A stretch of DNA of 47,228 bases from an uncultured bacterium (GTDB taxonomy: Bacteria; Pseudomonadota; Gammaproteobacteria; Burkholderiales; Burkholderiaceae_E), in assembly GCA_903934795.1 (NCBI GenBank), contig CAIZPE010000205.1, positions 1 to 47,228 of the forward strand, written 5' to 3'. Position 1 is the stretch's first letter, and every line of letters starts with the position of its first letter. The notes under the pieces are model-generated. The model made no database searches. It was not told where the DNA came from and saw nothing but the letters and a program-made list of their open reading frames with translations. This document shows, piece after piece, positions 45,415-47,228 of this stretch. The translations under genes and the position numbers were made by a program.

Positions 45415-45455
45415 AACCCGGAAATAGCGCGGTCTTCGGTCGCTATTTCGCCGCT
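45415..45455. promoter_or_regulatory. FlhD4C2 (FlhDC) activator box between fliE and fliF
   Basis: AAATAGCG (45422-45429), an 11-bp spacer and CGCTATTT (45441-45448) form the inverted core, within the 10-12 bp spacing of the enterobacterial FlhDC consensus. The outer flanks AACCC-GG (45415-45421) and CG-CCGCT (45449-45455) match the expected AAYGS and SCRTT blocks with one mismatch each. The perfect inverted arms extend to 9 bp (GAAATAGCG/CGCTATTTC). Each edge touches the expected -35 position of one divergent promoter, as for E. coli fliE/fliF. Confidence 0.85.
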
Positions 45456-45474
45456 GCGGCGCGGATGCCGTCGA

Positions 45475-45480
45475 TACAGT
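45475..45480 (+). promoter_or_regulatory. candidate -10 box of fliE
   Basis: TACAGT; a start near 45487 would lie about 52 bp from the FlhDC box centre, mirroring the fliF side. Its -35 position (45452-45457) abuts the box. Confidence 0.5.
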
Positions 45481-45509
45481 GGCGCCATGCACCCCCTGGA
45501 GAACGACTC

Positions 45510-45818
45510 ATGGATCTGAAACTGCTGCAAGGCCTCGGCAGCGTGGGCGCGGCGGGGCTCGGCCGTGCTCCGGGCGCGGCCGCACCCACCGGTGGTGCGG
45601 GTTTCGCGAAGGCGCTCGACTCGGCACTCAAGACCGTCAGCCAGCTGCAGAGCGAGTCCGGCCAGTTGCAGCGGCAGTACCAGCTCGGCGCCGACTCGGT
45701 GAGCCTGGAGGACACCATGGTGGCCATGCAGAAGGCGCAGGTCGGTTTTCAGGCCGCGCTCACCGTGCGCAACCGCCTGGTATCGGCCTACACCGACATC
45801 ATGAACATCCAGGTCTGA
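45510..45818 (+). CDS. fliE: flagellar hook-basal body junction protein FliE
   Basis: A 102-residue protein linking the MS ring to the rod and needed for export of rod proteins. A Gly/Ala-rich N-terminus is followed by the FliE block SVSLEDTMVAMQKAQVGFQ and a C-terminal helix ending DIMNIQV. The ATG at 45510 follows GGAG by about 9 bases; the earlier frame start at 45465 would lie upstream of the predicted transcription start. The gene converges on the PilZ gene. Confidence 0.96.
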   Translation: MDLKLLQGLGSVGAAGLGRAPGAAAPTGGAGFAKALDSALKTVSQLQSESGQLQRQYQLGADSVSLEDTMVAMQKAQVGFQAALTVRNRLVSAYTDIMNIQV

Positions 45819-45832
45819 TGGCGGCAGCCTGA

Positions 45833-45850
45833 GGAAGCGAATCAGCTTCC
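45833..45850. terminator. hairpin between convergent fliE and PilZ-protein genes
   Basis: GGAAGC (45833-45838) pairs with GCTTCC (45845-45850) around GAATCA, overlapping the stop codon of the PilZ gene (45842-45844). Possible bidirectional terminator without a T-run. Confidence 0.4.
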
Positions 45851-46603
45851 GGGGCGTGTGCGCAGCGCAGCCCGCTCGGTCTCGAACACATAGCGCTGCG
45901 TGGCCCGTTGGGTCTCGGGGGTCGGGCGATCGAAGACCACGCCCACGCGCAGCGCCTCCGGCTCGGCCTCGTCGGGCTCGTGAATCGCTCTGACCCGCAG
46001 ATCGCAGGGAATCGGCGCCAGGGCGGGTAGCTCAAGACGGCAGTGCGGCCAGAGCTGGTCCAGCAAGGGCCGTGGTAGCGAAACGGGCCAGGCCAGAGCC
46101 AGTCCGCCCGCGCTCACATCCAGCACCCGATGGACCCGCTCCCGGCCGACGCCAGGCCGCAGCACGCACAGCGCATGCGCCGGCGCAGGCGGGCGGATGC
46201 GAAAGGCCTCGCGCTCCTGCAGTCGCAACAGTCGGTCCGGCCAGGCGAGATGAATCGTGCGCAGGCCTTCGTGAACGGTCACGCGGGCATGCTGCGCATG
46301 AAACCGGAGTTGTGCACCGTGCAGTTCGGTGCGGAGCACGGCTCCTTCGAGCGCATCCGGGCCCGGCGGGTTCGCGGGCTCCGGGCTCGACAGCGTCAGG
46401 CCGTCGGCGTGGACGCGCAGCCGCAAACCCTCGGCGGGCGACAATGAGATCGGCCCAAGGCTCAGCCGGACCGGCCGCTCCCGAACCATCACTTCGGTCA
46501 GGGTGAGCCTGATCTCCTGAGGGTCCGTCACCGGCCGGTAGGCCGCTGTCCGATCGGCCTGGCCCACCGTGAGGCCTTCGGGCAAGGGCTCGGCCCGTGG
46601 CAT
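45842..46603 (-). CDS. PilZ-domain (YcgR-like) flagellar regulator candidate
   Basis: A 253-residue protein with a two-part layout: an N-terminal YcgR-N-like beta region (about 25-120) and a C-terminal PilZ domain. The c-di-GMP binding signatures are complete: RxxxR at R127-R131 (RLQER) and DxSxxG at D162-G167 (DVSAGG). In enteric bacteria YcgR slows flagellar rotation when c-di-GMP is high; the location here, between fliT and fliE, supports a similar role. The start at 46603 lies 23 bases after fliT. It is probably co-transcribed with fliS and fliT. Confidence 0.82.
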   Translation of the reverse strand: MPRAEPLPEGLTVGQADRTAAYRPVTDPQEIRLTLTEVMVRERPVRLSLGPISLSPAEGLRLRVHADGLTLSSPEPANPPGPDALEGAVLRTELHGAQLRFHAQHARVTVHEGLRTIHLAWPDRLLRLQEREAFRIRPPAPAHALCVLRPGVGRERVHRVLDVSAGGLALAWPVSLPRPLLDQLWPHCRLELPALAPIPCDLRVRAIHEPDEAEPEALRVGVVFDRPTPETQRATQRYVFETERAALRTRPGS

Positions 46604-46626
46604 GTGAATCGCGGGGGAGTCCCGAT

Positions 46627-46986
46627 TCAGTTCCAGGCCGCGCGCGCTGAACCCGCGTGGCGAGCGGGCGGGGGCGCAAACATCCGCTCCAGCCCCCGCT
46701 GCCAGGGCTCGGCGAGCCGGCGGATCTCGCCGTCGATCAGCAGGATTCTGCGCATGATGCGCAGCTGCTCGCGCCGAGCGGCACCGGCCAGCGGCAGCTG
46801 CGCCGCACTGCGCAGCCCGCTGATCAGCGCCTGGCTGGCCGATTGCAGCTCGCTGACCTGTTCCCAGTTGTCGTTGCGGGCCGCAAGCAGCATCGATTCG
46901 CAGAGGCTTTCGATCCGCAGATAGTCGGCGAGGGCGGGGGCGGCCTGATCGTCGATACGGACGGGCGTGTGATGGACGGCGGCCAT
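46627..46986 (-). CDS. fliT: flagellar export chaperone FliT-like protein
   Basis: A 119-residue, mainly helical protein starting at the ATG 46986, one base after the fliS stop. Sequence similarity to FliT is limited (the ESMLLAARNDNWEQVSELQ block fits the family), so the call relies on size, helical content and position after fliS. FliT chaperones the filament cap FliD and in enterics also inhibits FlhDC. The longer frame to 47112 overlaps fliS and is rejected. Confidence 0.75.
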   Translation of the reverse strand: MAAVHHTPVRIDDQAAPALADYLRIESLCESMLLAARNDNWEQVSELQSASQALISGLRSAAQLPLAGAARREQLRIMRRILLIDGEIRRLAEPWQRGLERMFAPPPARHAGSARAAWN

Positions 46987-46987
46987 G

Positions 46988-47228
46988 TCAGCGCACCGCC
47001 AGAGCCAGACGGGCGCCAGTGCTCGCCGCGGGCGCCTCGGCACGGGCTTTCGCGTTCGGGGCGATCTCGCTCCAGGCGCTGGAGATCCTGCCGAGGAGTT
47101 CTTCCACCTCATCGAGAATCTCGGGATCGTTGCGCAGGGACGCGGTCAGCAGCCGGCTCATGAGATAGGTGTAGAGCGTACGCAGGTTCTCGGTGAGCTC
47201 GCCGCCGCGGTCGTCGAGGCAGGCGCGC
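46988..47228 (-). CDS. fliS: flagellin export chaperone FliS, C-terminal part (N-terminus beyond right edge)
   Basis: About 80 codons are open from the right window edge to a TGA at 46990-46988. The readable segment ELTENLRTLYTYLMSRLL, followed by ASLRNDPEILDEVEELL and ISSAWSEI, matches the conserved C-terminal half of FliS, which binds flagellin before export. The last ~25 residues are an Ala-rich tail. fliT starts one base later. Confidence 0.9.
   Translation of the reverse strand, partial: RACLDDRGGELTENLRTLYTYLMSRLLTASLRNDPEILDEVEELLGRISSAWSEIAPNAKARAEAPAASTGARLALAVR

Overview
The window is GC-rich, densely packed chromosomal DNA from a motile, Gram-negative proteobacterium, most likely a betaproteobacterium of the Burkholderiales (inference from gene content, an FlhDC-type flagellar box, sigma-32 type heat-shock promoters and an NAD-linked FDS-type formate dehydrogenase). 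I found 44 genes, two of them cut by the window edges and one frameshifted. I saw no tRNA, rRNA, insertion sequence, prophage or CRISPR array, and no gene-free stretch longer than about 205 bases. In this GC-rich DNA many long open frames lie antisense to real genes; these were discarded.

Left third (1-14871): a partial 2-dehydro-3-deoxygalactonokinase diverges from oxyR. Then come cysM translationally coupled to an EamA exporter, a flavin monooxygenase with an NTF2-like N-terminus, and a divergent MATE/MarR pair that shares a symmetrical operator-promoter. A minus-strand, overlapping moxR-DUF58-transglutaminase-mltB operon follows, with a one-base frameshift in moxR, then an ECHDC3-like crotonase and hemH.

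Middle (14872-33990): grpE and dnaK each have a sigma-32-like promoter, and dnaJ follows behind a strong hairpin. A beta-CASP metallo-beta-lactamase protein comes next. A tight four-gene operon then joins a two-subunit NAD-dependent formate dehydrogenase (diaphorase subunit fused FdsG+FdsB, plus FdsA) to a glutathione peroxidase and a hydratase-family enzyme. hemL, an amidase, a dual-CDGSH iron-sulfur protein, a lemA/M48 peptidase pair and an N-acyl-D-amino-acid deacylase-like amidohydrolase complete this part. Redox and peroxide handling recurs (OxyR, cysteine synthesis/export, Gpx, CDGSH, formate dehydrogenase).

Right third (33991-47228): the flagellar basal-body and export cluster. fliF-G-H-I-J-K and fliL-M-N-O-P-Q-R run on the minus strand with mostly overlapping ends. 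fliE diverges from fliF, and between them lies an almost perfect FlhD4C2 box with mirror-image -10 elements on both sides. Beyond fliE a PilZ-domain protein, fliT and the end of fliS lie on the minus strand. Together these genes encode the MS ring, C ring, export gate, export ATPase complex, hook-length control, rod adaptor and chaperones.

No wholly unknown multi-gene system is evident. The best leads are the formate dehydrogenase-Gpx-hydratase operon, the mirror-image MarR/MATE promoter, the in-frame FliF/FliG junction with a UGA-C stop, the repeat insertion in FliL, and the moxR frameshift.
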